Assembly: GCF_022669015.1 (NCBI RefSeq) | Contig: NZ_JAKKSL010000002.1 | Location: forward strand, 930,001-994,000 | Reading direction: 5' to 3' | DNA: 64,000 nucleotides | Source: Colwellia maritima | GTDB taxonomy: Bacteria; Pseudomonadota; Gammaproteobacteria; Enterobacterales; Alteromonadaceae | In this document: positions 1 to 9,358 of the stretch, one piece after another | Position numbering within the stretch: the first letter of the stretch is position 1 | Layout: each line of letters begins with the position of its first letter | Program-made: the position numbers and the translations under genes | The notes under the pieces: model-generated | What the model saw: only the letters and a program-made list of their open reading frames with translations | Databases searched by the model: none | What the model was told of the DNA's origin: nothing

Positions 1-1500
1 TACCGTGGCAATGTGATCTTTGAAAGCCAAGGAACATTAACGATGCGACATGGTCACCACACGCTAGTTGAAGGTAACTACATTATTGGTAATGGTAAAC
101 CTAACACGGGTGGAATTCGTATCATTAATGAATACCAAACGGTGAGAAACAATTATTTGTCTGGTTTAACAGGTCATCGTTTTCGTGGTGCACTTGTTAT
201 CATGAATGGTGTGCCAAATTCGTCTCCTAATCGCTATAACCAAGCTATTGAAGCGATCATGGAAAATAATATTGTTGTTGATAGTGACTATATTAATTTT
301 GGTGCAGGTAGCGATGAAGAACGCACAGCAACGCCAATTGATTCTTCATTTAGACATAATATTATCATGAGCAAAAGCAATCTTGACGTTATCAAATTAT
401 ATGACGATGTTTCAGGTATTAAATTTGCAAAAAACATTATTAACAACGAGTCTAATGTGCCATATGTGTTAGCTAAAGGTTTCCAAAAAACGCCTTACTT
501 AGTAACAGTAAATGAACATGGATTACGCGTGCCACCCAAAGCATTAGTTGATCAAATTTCATTTGGTGAAATTAAACTTCCAATTAGTAAGCCTAATACG
601 GGTGCTAATTACTATGCTAAAGAAGAAATATCTATCGTATTTCAAAGTGGTAAAACCATCGAAGTTAAATCAGGAACTGACACTCTGCTTACTGCATTAA
701 ATGCCAGTAACTCAGGTGATATTTTAATGCTTGAAAATAATGGCGAATACTTGCTGACTAAACTTGCTGATATTCATCACCCTATTACAATTATGGCAAA
801 AAAGGGTAAAAAACCAGTTATTCGCTCACAAAAACCAAGTTTTTTAGTTATCGAAAATGGTGGTGCGCTTGAGGTTGATAACTTGTGGTTCGACGGTGCC
901 GAGTCTCCTGACTATAAAGGCAACAATGTTATTAGAACCAGTGGGCATTCTATGAACATTAATTATTCTTTATTAGTGCGTAACATTAAAGTGACCGATT
1001 TAGACATTAATGGATATTTTGATTTTTTCAAAGGGAGTTACGGTACATTTGCAGATGAAATACAACTGATTGACTCTGAAATGAGTAATATCTCGGGTGG
1101 AATTCTTGTGTTAAATAAAGAAACTGATGATATTGGCGAATATAGTGTTGAAAACTTAACAATCTCTGGCAATACCTTTACTGATATTAATGCTGAAGTC
1201 GTCAATATATACCGTGGTGGTTTTGATGAAAGTACTTTCGGTCCAATGGTGACAGTGAAAAATAATCAGTTAACTGATGTGGGTAACGGTTCAACTCATA
1301 GATCAGGTGCTTCTATGTATTTTCATGGTGTTCAAGATCTAAATATTACAGACACCATCTGGAATAATAGCGCTCCACTGAGTTTACATCTAAGTAATGG
1401 CGAACCTATCACATTAATTAAAGATGTCGTGATGAAAAATACCAATAAAATTCGTGCAAACAATACTGAATATAAAACCTTAAACGTTGTATACCAATAA
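1..1500 (+). CDS. PL6-family alginate lyase (chondroitinase-B-like), 5' end off window
   Basis: This is the C-terminal 499 residues of a polysaccharide lyase of family PL6, whose members depolymerise alginate (some cut dermatan) by beta-elimination. The frame is open from base 1, so the first GTG at 13 is not a start. The MRHGHH stretch at residues 15-20 matches the conserved loop holding the catalytic arginine; the partner lysine would lie just off the left edge. Asn- and Gly-rich repeats of parallel beta-helix type follow, and a second helical domain covers about residues 220-495, as in two-domain PL6_1 enzymes of about 730-770 residues. It heads a locus with an SDR, a mutarotase, a sugar kinase and a PL7 lyase, which favours alginate over dermatan. 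The subfamily and the endo or exo mode cannot be read from this part. Confidence 0.88.
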   Translation, partial: YRGNVIFESQGTLTMRHGHHTLVEGNYIIGNGKPNTGGIRIINEYQTVRNNYLSGLTGHRFRGALVIMNGVPNSSPNRYNQAIEAIMENNIVVDSDYINFGAGSDEERTATPIDSSFRHNIIMSKSNLDVIKLYDDVSGIKFAKNIINNESNVPYVLAKGFQKTPYLVTVNEHGLRVPPKALVDQISFGEIKLPISKPNTGANYYAKEEISIVFQSGKTIEVKSGTDTLLTALNASNSGDILMLENNGEYLLTKLADIHHPITIMAKKGKKPVIRSQKPSFLVIENGGALEVDNLWFDGAESPDYKGNNVIRTSGHSMNINYSLLVRNIKVTDLDINGYFDFFKGSYGTFADEIQLIDSEMSNISGGILVLNKETDDIGEYSVENLTISGNTFTDINAEVVNIYRGGFDESTFGPMVTVKNNQLTDVGNGSTHRSGASMYFHGVQDLNITDTIWNNSAPLSLHLSNGEPITLIKDVVMKNTNKIRANNTEYKTLNVVYQ

Positions 1501-1670
1501 ATTTAAGTTTTGGATTAATTCTGTTTGGCATTCACTTTCTATACTTCCCAACACCGCATTTAACTGTGAATTGGGCAGTATAGATATTCAACAAAACATA
1601 AATATGAACATAAATAAAAAGCTTGTCTGTTGCGAAACACACAATGACTTTTTATAACGCTAGGAACAAC

Positions 1671-2435
1671 ATGAATACTAAGTTAACCGGAAAAAATGTA
1701 TTAATTACTGCCGGTGCACAAGGCATTGGTGAAGCCATTACTAAGCACTTTATTGACAGTGGCGCAAACGTTGCTATTCACTATTTTTCAAGTGCTGATA
1801 CCGCAAATAAATTAGTTGAATATGCACAAAGCAAAGGCCAAAAAGCCGTTGCTTTGAGTGGTGATTTAACCGATGAAGTGGTTGCAAATTCATTGGTTGA
1901 GCAAACCATTACTGCACTGGGGAGTTTGCATATTTTAATCAATAATGCGGGGTCGCTTGTTGACAGAAAAATGCTGAATGATATGGACACTGATTTTTGG
2001 CACAAAGTGATGGACATTAACTTAACGTCTATGATGTTTGTGACACGTGCAGCGGCGCCTCAACTTGCTAAGCATAAAAGCAGTAGCATCGTTAATTTGG
2101 CTTCACTTGCAGGACGTAAAGGTGGTCATCCAGGCTCTTTAGCTTATTCAACTAGTAAGGGTGCCATTCTTACGTTAACACGTGCACTATCTTCTGAATT
2201 AGGTCCTCAAGGGACACGTGTGAATGCTGTTGCACCAGGGTTAATTCTAGGGACTTCATTTCACAACACACATACAACAAAAGCATCGGCAGCTCAAACC
2301 ATTGCAGGTATTCCAATTCAGCGTGCAGGTGATTCAGATGATGTAGCTCGTGCAGTGGTTTACTTAGCCTCTGAGTATGACGGTTTTATCACGGGTGCTA
2401 CGTTAGATATTAATGGTGGCGTCTACAATATGTAG
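1671..2435 (+). CDS. SDR oxidoreductase, probable DEH (4-deoxy-5-hexoseulose uronate) reductase
   Basis: A 254-residue classical short-chain dehydrogenase. It has the cofactor motif TAGAQGIG at residues 13-20, an NNAG motif near 93, a catalytic serine in NLASLAG, and YSTSK (Tyr-x-x-x-Lys) near 160. ATG 1671 is chosen because AGGA lies 7 bases upstream and it places the glycine motif at the usual distance; the open frame reaches back to 1623 without a ribosome site. The setting between a PL6 lyase and a uronate-type cluster fits reduction of DEH, the end product of alginate lyases, to 2-keto-3-deoxygluconate. That substrate is an inference from context, since SDR sequences alone do not define it. 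NAD versus NADP preference is not settled. Confidence 0.8.
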   Translation: MNTKLTGKNVLITAGAQGIGEAITKHFIDSGANVAIHYFSSADTANKLVEYAQSKGQKAVALSGDLTDEVVANSLVEQTITALGSLHILINNAGSLVDRKMLNDMDTDFWHKVMDINLTSMMFVTRAAAPQLAKHKSSSIVNLASLAGRKGGHPGSLAYSTSKGAILTLTRALSSELGPQGTRVNAVAPGLILGTSFHNTHTTKASAAQTIAGIPIQRAGDSDDVARAVVYLASEYDGFITGATLDINGGVYNM

Positions 2436-2542
2436 AACTTAATTCATGTATCAAGCTAGTGGTATTAGCCGAGTTATTACTTGGTTTTTTATTGCGCTTT
2501 TTACCTGATTTTATCTTTGGCAATTTTTATATAGGGTCATTT

Positions 2543-2977
2543 ATGCTTAAGACAGCAGTAATACATCCAACAATCTTAGAAGCGCTCGCTCGCTCAGGTC
2601 ATTTTGCACAAGTAGTGATTGCAGATGGTAATTTACCTGTTGGCGCTATGTCGGGTCCTAACTCTGTTACGGTACACCTTAATTTTAGTCCTGGTTTATT
2701 AGATGCTTTAACGGTACTTAAAGGAATTATTGACGTGTGCCCTATTCAAGGCGCTATTGTCATGGAAAAGCCACCTCAAGCAAACGCGGAAATTCATGAT
2801 GCTTATAAAGCACTATTAGGTGATGTGTCTTGGGAGTCAATGGAACGTTGGGCTTTTTACGACAAAATTCGTGATCCCTTAACAACCTTAATCATTCAAA
2901 CAGGTGAACAAAGGCGTTTTGCCAACCTTATCCTTACCGTCGGGGTTGTGAAAATGGCTGAAGAAAATAATTTCTAG
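2543..2977 (+). CDS. RbsD/FucU-family sugar mutarotase-like protein
   Basis: A 144-residue protein of the RbsD/FucU fold, which interconverts anomers of ribose or fucose as a cytoplasmic ring decamer. Family marks are HP at residues 8-9, the SGH histidine near 21 and the IADGNLP motif near 29-35 (IADANFP in FucU). ATG 2543 follows a TAGGG ribosome site; an in-frame start at 2459 would add a hydrophobic leader with no ribosome site and is less likely. It lies 107 bases after the SDR on the same strand. Its place among alginate genes suggests it acts on a uronate or deoxy-keto sugar rather than on ribose or fucose, but no substrate can be read from the sequence. Confidence 0.8.
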   Translation: MLKTAVIHPTILEALARSGHFAQVVIADGNLPVGAMSGPNSVTVHLNFSPGLLDALTVLKGIIDVCPIQGAIVMEKPPQANAEIHDAYKALLGDVSWESMERWAFYDKIRDPLTTLIIQTGEQRRFANLILTVGVVKMAEENNF

Positions 2978-3134
2978 CAATGTGAAATATAAATCAAGTA
3001 CAACCAGTACACGCACAGTGGTTGTTTCTAATATCAAGCTTATTAATGGTAAATATTAGTAACAATAACAAGATCTATTGTCGGCTAACCAATGTGTATA
3101 GACGGCAGTAAATAATTTTTTGGGGGGAATAAAT

Positions 3135-4375
3135 GTGTCAGCAATAATTAGAACAATATTAAGTTTTGGACAAAGATTTTTAGCTATTGGTTATACCATA
3201 GGTACTGGTAGTGTCACGTCGATGATAGTGGCAGGTAGTGAATTTGGCATGGGCTTGTTATGGGTATTACTATTAAGCTGTTTGTTTTCAGGTGTGCTTA
3301 TTTATGCCTATGGTAACTTTGCTTTAGTTACGGGTGAAACCGCCCTGTACAGTTTCAGAAAACACCTTAAGTTTGGTAAGCCGATGGCCATACTGATAAT
3401 TATTGGTGTTACCTTTGGTCAATGGAATTCTTTAATGGGGATATTAGGTATTTCAGCTAATATTCTGTTTGAAATGATCGCATTGTACTTTCCTTCTGTT
3501 GTCCCACACAAATATGGCATTGTGATCACTATTGCCCTTGTTGTGATTAGCGCTATGTACGCCATATTGCTGATAGGTAAGTATTCATTATTTGAAAAAA
3601 TCCTTGTTATCTTTGTTTCTTGTATGGGGATCTCTTTTATTTTATCACTGTTTGTTGTGCAACCTTTACCTGCTGAAGTTATCAGAGGCTTAATCCCTGT
3701 TATTCCCGATGTTGAGGGTGGGAAAATGATGGTAGCAGCTTTTGTTGGTACAACGATGGCCGCTGCCACTTTTTTATCAAGACCTTTATTTATTCAAGGC
3801 AAGGGTCGGACAATTGCTGACCGAGGTCAACAAAAGAAAGACGCCATAGTTGCAGCTATATTAGTATTTATTATCAGTGGTGCGGTAATGGCTGTTGCTG
3901 CCGGTGCTTTATTTCATGACGGTAAAAAAGTAACTGATGTGGTCGATATGGTTAGTGCGCTTGAACCAATTGCGGGTAAAGCTTCCCTTACTGTTTTCTT
4001 TTTTGGAACGCTTGCTGCTTTGGGTTATCTTCTGTATTCCCATGCATGTTAATTGCCCCACTATTAATAGAAGATTACCGCTCGGGTAAATTAGACACCC
4101 AATCTAAACAGTTTCGTATCATCACTGGTATTGCTGCTCTGTTTGCGTTAACTATTCCAGTACTTGGTTTTAATCCCGTTAAAGGTCAAATATTAACGCA
4201 GGTATTTAACGTTTTCGTTCTGCCTTTGGTTATTCTTGGTATTATATTAATGATTAATAACAAGAAATTAATGAGGGAATATGCTGCAGGCTATTTACTT
4301 AATTTTGTATTAGGTTTGGCATTTCTTTTCGCGGTATTGATTTCGTATAACGGCATTCTTGCACTTATTGCATAA
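3135..4375 (+). CDS. Nramp-related membrane transporter lacking canonical metal-site motifs (frameshifted)
   Basis: A polytopic membrane protein related to Nramp (MntH) transporters, about 413 residues with 10-11 hydrophobic segments. GTG 3135 is preferred because GGGGGGA ends 7 bases before it. The first membrane segment reads GYTIGTGSVTSM, where Nramp proteins have DPGN. The sixth reads VGTTMAAATFLSRP, where they have an A/M-P-H motif. A divergent substrate is therefore likely. A one-base loss near 4017-4025 splits the frame: the first part stops at 4052, and the other frame continues with GLSSVFPCMLIAPLL, which joins smoothly. It lies between the mutarotase and the kinase, so uptake of a sugar acid or an associated ion is possible, but this is speculation. 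Confidence 0.65.
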
Positions 4376-4388
4376 TAAAAGGACTATC

Positions 4389-4874
4389 ATGATTATAATA
4401 GTTTGTGGGGTTTCTGGTACAGGGAAATCAACCATTGGTAAGTTATTAGCAAGTAAGTTACAACTGCCATTTTATGATGGTGATGATTTTCATCCCAAAA
4501 GTAATGTACAAAAAATGCAAAATGGAACGGCCTTAAATGATCAAGATCGGGCCCCCTGGCTCACTCAACTTTCCACTGAGTTAGCTCAGTGGGAAAGCAA
4601 TAAAGGTGCTGTGCTTGCTTGTTCAGCACTTAAAGAGTCATACCGAGAAATACTTTCAACAAAATGCAAAGAACCAATAACGTGGGTAGTGCTAAATGGG
4701 TCAAAAGCCTTGCTCACTGAGCGGTTAGATGCGAGAAAAGGACATTTTTTTGATTCTCATATGTTGACCTCCCAACTGAATACACTTGAATTACCAGACT
4801 ACGGTCTGGTGATCAACGTTGCGTTAACACCTGAGGAGATAATCGATACTATTTCTACACATGTACAAGGTTAA
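4389..4874 (+). CDS. Gluconokinase-type (GntK/IdnK) sugar-acid kinase
   Basis: A 161-residue P-loop kinase of the gluconokinase family, somewhat shorter than E. coli GntK (175). The Walker A motif GVSGTGKST is at residues 7-15. The substrate-side motif YDGDDFHPKSNVQKM follows, then the lid region LNDQDRAPWL and LACSALKESYR. ATG 4389 follows AAAGGA with good spacing and sits 13 bases after the transporter stop, so it is probably in the same operon. Gluconokinases make 6-phosphogluconate. In this alginate setting, where 2-keto-3-deoxygluconate must be phosphorylated and no PfkB-type KdgK is visible, it might act on a related acid, but that is only inferred. Confidence 0.85.
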   Translation: MIIIVCGVSGTGKSTIGKLLASKLQLPFYDGDDFHPKSNVQKMQNGTALNDQDRAPWLTQLSTELAQWESNKGAVLACSALKESYREILSTKCKEPITWVVLNGSKALLTERLDARKGHFFDSHMLTSQLNTLELPDYGLVINVALTPEEIIDTISTHVQG

Positions 4875-4982
4875 CGTTTATAAACTAACGAATACATAAT
4901 CGTTATTGCTGACGTTTAATAACAATAACGATTAACAACGCTGAGCCAATAGAAAAACACAATAATTGATGAGGTACAAATA

Positions 4983-6082
4983 ATGAACCTAAAAAAAACA
5001 CTACTTCCCTACGGTGTAGTAGCCCTGAGTAGCATTCCTTTAATTAGCATTGCATTATCAGGCTGTAGTCTACATAACAATCCTACCGAAAAAAGCGTCA
5101 TGGTGCCGGCAGATAAATTTGACTTAACACAATGGAAAATAGCAATCCCCACTGATGCAAATAATGACGGTAAGGTAGATGAAATTAGTGCAAAGGATAT
5201 ACAAACCTTTCAACACCCTGATTATTTTTATTTAGATGCACAAGGAAATATGGTTTTTACAACCCCGAATAAAGCCTTTACAACACCAAATTCAACCAAC
5301 ACTCGTAGTGAACTTCATCAAGTAATTCCGGGATAAAAGGTACTAGCGACTCGCGTAAGAATAACTTTTCTTTAAAAGCTAACAAACATGCCGATAAATT
5401 TGCGCAAGTCGGTGGAAATTTACAAGCAACAGTCATGGTAAATCACGTTGCAAAACGTGCAGGTTATCCTGATAAAGCACCTGCGTTCTCGGTTGTCGTG
5501 GGGCAAATACATGCAGGTAAGAGTAAAGATTTAGTCGCTGAAAACGAAGGCTACGGTTGGGGTAACGAGCCATTAAAAATATACTATAAAAAACGTCCAG
5601 ATCAACAATATGGCTCTGTTTTTTGGAATTATGAACGTAACCTAGAAAAGAAAAACCCAAATAGAAAAGATATTAGTTACCAAGTATGGGGCAACTCATG
5701 GCTCAACAGTGAAAATCCTGGTGAAGCAGGTATTGCACTCAATGAAACCTTTAGCTATGAAGTGAATGTATACGAGAACATTATGTACTTAACTTTTTCT
5801 AATAAACGTCATGGAACGGTTAATTTTGAAATTAACTTAGCTGATAATATTGATGCTAATGGTGATATTGATGTACTAGACCACCCTGTTGGCTATTCTG
5901 GCGATGTTCTTTACTTTAAAGCCGGTGCATATGATCAATGCAGTATTAAGGATGATCCTGGCTTTTGGTACCCCAAATGTTTAGGTACTGGTGATTGGAA
6001 AACAGACAAGAAAAACGGTGATTATGCACAGGTTACATTTCTGCGTTTAGAAACTGGCTTAGGGGAAAAGCCTCTTAAATAA
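4983..6082 (+). CDS. PL7-family alginate lyase, lipoprotein (frameshifted)
   Basis: A PL7 alginate lyase with all three family blocks: TRSELHQ (R-S/T-E-L), the catalytic QIH in VVGQIHAG, and YFKAGAYDQ near the C-terminus with its tyrosine. Residues 1-28 form a lipoprotein signal ending in the lipobox LSGC, so the enzyme is probably anchored in the outer membrane. GAGG lies 8 bases before ATG 4983. The frame breaks after HQVIPG with a stop at 5334. The +1 frame resumes as KGTSDSRKN from 5336, so one base has been lost in or near the GGG at 5330-5332. Joined, the protein has about 366 residues, normal for a single-domain PL7. A strong terminator follows. Confidence 0.85.
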
Positions 6083-6101
6083 TTGTTTTAGTTATCAATA
6101 A

Positions 6102-6146
6102 AAAACGGCTTATAAATTGATTTATTTTCAATTTATAAGCCGTTTT
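6102..6146 (+). terminator. Strong bidirectional stem-loop terminator
   Basis: A perfect 19-bp stem (left arm 6102-6120, right arm 6128-6146) with a 7-base loop. The arms begin AAAACGGCTTATA and end in CCGTTTT, so T-rich ends are present in both directions. It closes the plus-strand alginate operon and faces the minus-strand ihfB end at 6288. Confidence 0.85.
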
Positions 6147-6287
6147 ACTATGCAATATAAGGGCTAATTTACACTTTCGGTCCAGTCAAACTTTACAAGT
6201 GTCTTGGACATTAAAAGCATACGCTATTTAAGCTTTACATAACTAATATCGACTTAACGATAGTTAATTAGTGATCGTAATCGATAA

Positions 6288-6575
6288 TTAAGCTACTGAA
6301 AGATTAACTCTTTCTCGCAACTCTTTACCTGGCTTAAAATGAGGTACGTATTTGCCACTTAACTCAACTGATTCACCTGTTTTAGGGTTTCTACCAACTC
6401 TAGGTGCACGATAATGTAATGAAAAACTACCAAACCCTCTGATTTCAATGCGGTCACCTTTAGCTAAGGATTGCGCCATTAACTCTAAGATTTCTTTAAT
6501 CGATTGTTCTACATCTCTAGCTGACAAATGACTTAATTTATCACCTAGTTTTTCAATGAGTTCTGATTTGGTCAT
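6288..6575 (-). CDS. ihfB: Integration host factor beta subunit
   Basis: A 95-residue DNA-bending protein of the HU/IHF family that pairs with IHF-alpha in nucleoid organisation, recombination and regulation. It has the hallmark GRNPKTGE beta-arm motif with the proline that intercalates at kinks, and the start [10 protein letters not shown] typical of IHF-beta. ATG 6575 has GGAGG 7 bases upstream; the in-frame ATG at 6593 lies before this ribosome site. It follows rpsA on the minus strand, the standard enterobacterial and alteromonad order, with a hairpin between them. Confidence 0.95.
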   Translation of the reverse strand: MTKSELIEKLGDKLSHLSARDVEQSIKEILELMAQSLAKGDRIEIRGFGSFSLHYRAPRVGRNPKTGESVELSGKYVPHFKPGKELRERVNLSVA

Positions 6576-6622
6576 AAGACCTCCAGTATTCATCTAGCTT
6601 CGCGCTAATGAGGTTAATATAA

Positions 6623-6645
6623 GAGGAGAATTATAAATTCTCCTC
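6623..6645 (-). terminator. Hairpin between rpsA and ihfB
   Basis: A perfect 10-bp stem, GAGGAGAATT against AATTCTCCTC, with a 3-base loop, downstream of rpsA. The bases after it on the minus strand (TTATATT) make only a weak U-tract. A partial terminator or mRNA-end stabiliser inside the rpsA-ihfB transcript is most likely. Confidence 0.5.
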
Positions 6646-6719
6646 CCCTAGTCTCTTCTTAGTTTAATAAAAACTAGGAAAAGTGCAAAGAAATATAATT
6701 TATTTCTTGTTACAAGTTA

Positions 6720-8381
6720 TTAATTTTTAGCGTTTTTAAACGCTGCAGCCATTGCACTTAAACCGGTTTCTTCAACTTGGTTTAAGTTATCCAACGCTTC
6801 ACGTTCGTCAGCTTGGTCTTTCGCTTTGATAGATAAGCTAATAGTACGGTTCTTACGATCCACACCCATAAACTTAGCTTCAACATCATCACCAACTTTT
6901 AATACTGTAGAAGCATCTTCAATACGGTCTACAGAGATGTCGCTAACACGTAAGTAACCTTCAACACTTTCAGCTAACTCAATTGTAGCGCCTTTAGCAT
7001 CAACTTCCGTTACCTTACCATTAACAATAGCACCTTTTTTCTTATCTGTCAGATACATATTGAACGGGTCGTCTTCAGCTTGTTTAACGCCTAACGAGAT
7101 ACGCTCACGTTCTGGGTCAACTTGAAGTACGATAGCATCGATTTCATCGCCTTTCTTATAATCACGAACAGCTTCTTCACCGCCGCCCCATGAAATATCA
7201 GATAAGTGAACTAAACCATCTATGCCGCCATCAAGACCAATGAAGATACCAAAGTCAGTAATTGACTTGATCTTACCTGATACTTTGTCGCCTTTGTTGA
7301 AGTTTTTAGCAAACTCTTCCCAAGGGTTAGCAATACATTGTTTAAGACCTAAAGAAATACGACGACGTTCTTCGTCAATTTCTAATACTAGCACTTCAAC
7401 AGTGTCACCTAAGTTAACAACTTTAGATGGGTGGATGTTTTTGTTAGTCCAATCCATTTCAGAAACGTGAACTAAACCTTCAACGCCTTCTTGGATTTCA
7501 ACGAAACAACCGTAGTCAGTTAAGTTAGTTACACGACCAGAAAGTTTAGAACCTTCTGGGTAACGGTTAGCAATAGCTACCCATGGATCTTCGCCTAACT
7601 GTTTCATACCTAATGATACACGAGTACGTTCACGGTCAAATTTCAATACTTTAACTTGAATTTCATCACCAACATTTACGATTTCACTTGGGTGTTTAAC
7701 GCGTTTCCAAGCCATATCTGTGATGTGAAGTAGGCCGTCAATACCACCTAGGTCAACGAATGCACCGTAGTCAGTAAGGTTTTTAACGATACCTTTAACT
7801 TCTTGGCCTTCCGCTAATGACTCTAGTAATTCATCACGTTCTGCACTGCCTTCTGCTTCGATTACAGCACGACGTGAAACAACTACGTTATTACGCTTTT
7901 GATCAAGCTTAATAACTTTGAATTCTAAATCTTTACCTTCAAGGTGAGCAGTGTCACGTACAGGACGAACATCAACTAATGAACCCGGTAAGAAAGCACG
8001 AATATTGCTAACTTCAACCGTGAAACCACCTTTAACTTTACCGTTGATAACACCGATAATAGTTTCTTTTTCTTCGTATGCTTTTTCAAGCACTTGCCAT
8101 GCTTCGTGACGTTTTGCGTCATCACGAGAAAGCACAGTCTCACCGAAACCATCATCTGTCGCTTTAAGTGATACATCTACTTCATCACCAACAGAAACTT
8201 CTACTTCACCAACAGCGTTTTTAAATTGGTCAATTGAGATCACGCTCTCAGATTTAAGGCCGGCGTCAACAATTACGTTGTCTTTGGTTACTTTTACGAT
8301 TGTGCCACGGATAATTGAACCCGGACGAGTTTCGATTTCTTTTAAACTTTCTTCAAAAAGTTGTGCAAAATTTTCAGTCAT
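6720..8381 (-). CDS. rpsA: 30S ribosomal protein S1
   Basis: A 553-residue ribosomal protein S1, which brings mRNA to the 30S subunit; the E. coli protein has 557. Six S1 (OB-fold) repeats are visible. Repeats 3-6 carry the [21 protein letters not shown] and [11 protein letters not shown] style motifs and the [16 protein letters not shown] strands. The start [13 protein letters not shown] matches the family. It lies between cmk and ihfB as in E. coli. A leader of about 140 bases separates it from cmk, where autoregulation by S1 is known in relatives; no specific element was identified here. The frame is intact, unlike many neighbours. Confidence 0.97.
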   Translation of the reverse strand: MTENFAQLFEESLKEIETRPGSIIRGTIVKVTKDNVIVDAGLKSESVISIDQFKNAVGEVEVSVGDEVDVSLKATDDGFGETVLSRDDAKRHEAWQVLEKAYEEKETIIGVINGKVKGGFTVEVSNIRAFLPGSLVDVRPVRDTAHLEGKDLEFKVIKLDQKRNNVVVSRRAVIEAEGSAERDELLESLAEGQEVKGIVKNLTDYGAFVDLGGIDGLLHITDMAWKRVKHPSEIVNVGDEIQVKVLKFDRERTRVSLGMKQLGEDPWVAIANRYPEGSKLSGRVTNLTDYGCFVEIQEGVEGLVHVSEMDWTNKNIHPSKVVNLGDTVEVLVLEIDEERRRISLGLKQCIANPWEEFAKNFNKGDKVSGKIKSITDFGIFIGLDGGIDGLVHLSDISWGGGEEAVRDYKKGDEIDAIVLQVDPERERISLGVKQAEDDPFNMYLTDKKKGAIVNGKVTEVDAKGATIELAESVEGYLRVSDISVDRIEDASTVLKVGDDVEAKFMGVDRKNRTISLSIKAKDQADEREALDNLNQVEETGLSAMAAAFKNAKN

Positions 8382-8525
8382 AACTTGTCTATTAACTCAG
8401 TTATTAATCCAATCAACATCATTGTTTCATGGGGTTGTTAAATTAGCCTCGGTACATCCTGACGTAGGCTTTAAATAAATTACCGTTACTCAAACTTAAG
8501 TTAAGTATAAGTAAATGATAAGGAC

Positions 8526-9206
8526 TTATGTTAATTTTCCATTCGCAAATGAAAGGACTTTATTAACCACTTCTTGTATAGAAAGGCTAGTAGAATCAAT
8601 AATTAACGCACCTTCTGCCGGAATTAAAGGGGCAACTTCTCGGTTGCGATCCCGTTCATCACGCTGACGTATGTCATTCAAAAGGCGCCCGATTCTAACA
8701 TCAAACCCCTTCTCTTTCAACTGATTAAATCGGCGTTCTGCACGTATCTCTGCGCTAGCAGTCAAAAATACTTTTACAGGAGCCTTAGTAAACACAACCG
8801 TGCCCATGTCTCGCCCATCAGCAACTAAACCTGGTGCAACACTAAAGGCACGTTGACGACGTAACAAGGCCTCTCTTACACGTGGAAAGGCTGCAACTTT
8901 AGAGGCTAATGAACTAATTTCTTCACTACGAATAGTATCCGTAACATTTTCACCTTCTAAAATAACTTTACTTTCGCCCTGACTACTAATTTCAAATTGA
9001 ACGTCAAGGTGAGCTGCCATTGGAATCAAAGGCTCTTCATTATCTAGGCTAACGTGATGATGCTGTGTAGCAACAGCAAGAACGCGGTAAATAGCACCAC
9101 TGTCAAGTAAGTGCCAACCAAGCTGTTCAGCAACAATTCTAGCAACAGTTCCTTTGCCTGCGCCACTAGGACCGTCTATTGTGATTACTGGAACACTTTC
9201 CTGCAT
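8526..9206 (-). CDS. cmk: Cytidylate kinase
   Basis: A 226-residue CMP/dCMP kinase of pyrimidine salvage. The P-loop GPSGAGKGT lies at residues 13-21, and [17 protein letters not shown] and RDERDRNRE form the CMP-binding and lid parts. ATG 9206 is used because AGGAGA lies 6 bases upstream; the frame extends to 9227 without a better signal. The aroA-cmk-rpsA order is standard. No frameshift is seen. Confidence 0.96.
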   Translation of the reverse strand: MQESVPVITIDGPSGAGKGTVARIVAEQLGWHLLDSGAIYRVLAVATQHHHVSLDNEEPLIPMAAHLDVQFEISSQGESKVILEGENVTDTIRSEEISSLASKVAAFPRVREALLRRQRAFSVAPGLVADGRDMGTVVFTKAPVKVFLTASAEIRAERRFNQLKEKGFDVRIGRLLNDIRQRDERDRNREVAPLIPAEGALIIDSTSLSIQEVVNKVLSFANGKLT

Positions 9207-9281
9207 ACATATCTCTCCTAATGTCAAAAATCGGCGGCATTATACGTGATCTATAGATTAATACCAATTTGAATAAAGTTA

Positions 9282-9322
9282 TTACCTGTTCTACGTCAAA
9301 TTTATGAACGTAGAACAGGTAA
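9282..9322. repeat. Long hairpin between aroA and cmk
   Basis: A perfect 15-bp inverted repeat (TTACCTGTTCTACGT at 9282-9296; its complement at 9308-9322) with an 11-base AT-rich loop. It fills the 150-base gap between aroA and cmk. There is no U-tract on either side, so it is not a classic terminator. It could be a transcript-processing or stabilising element. An ATACCAATTTG sequence sits just before it at 9270. Confidence 0.6.
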
Positions 9323-9358
9323 AATCAACTAAGTATAGTTATGCTGTATTGCTTTATT

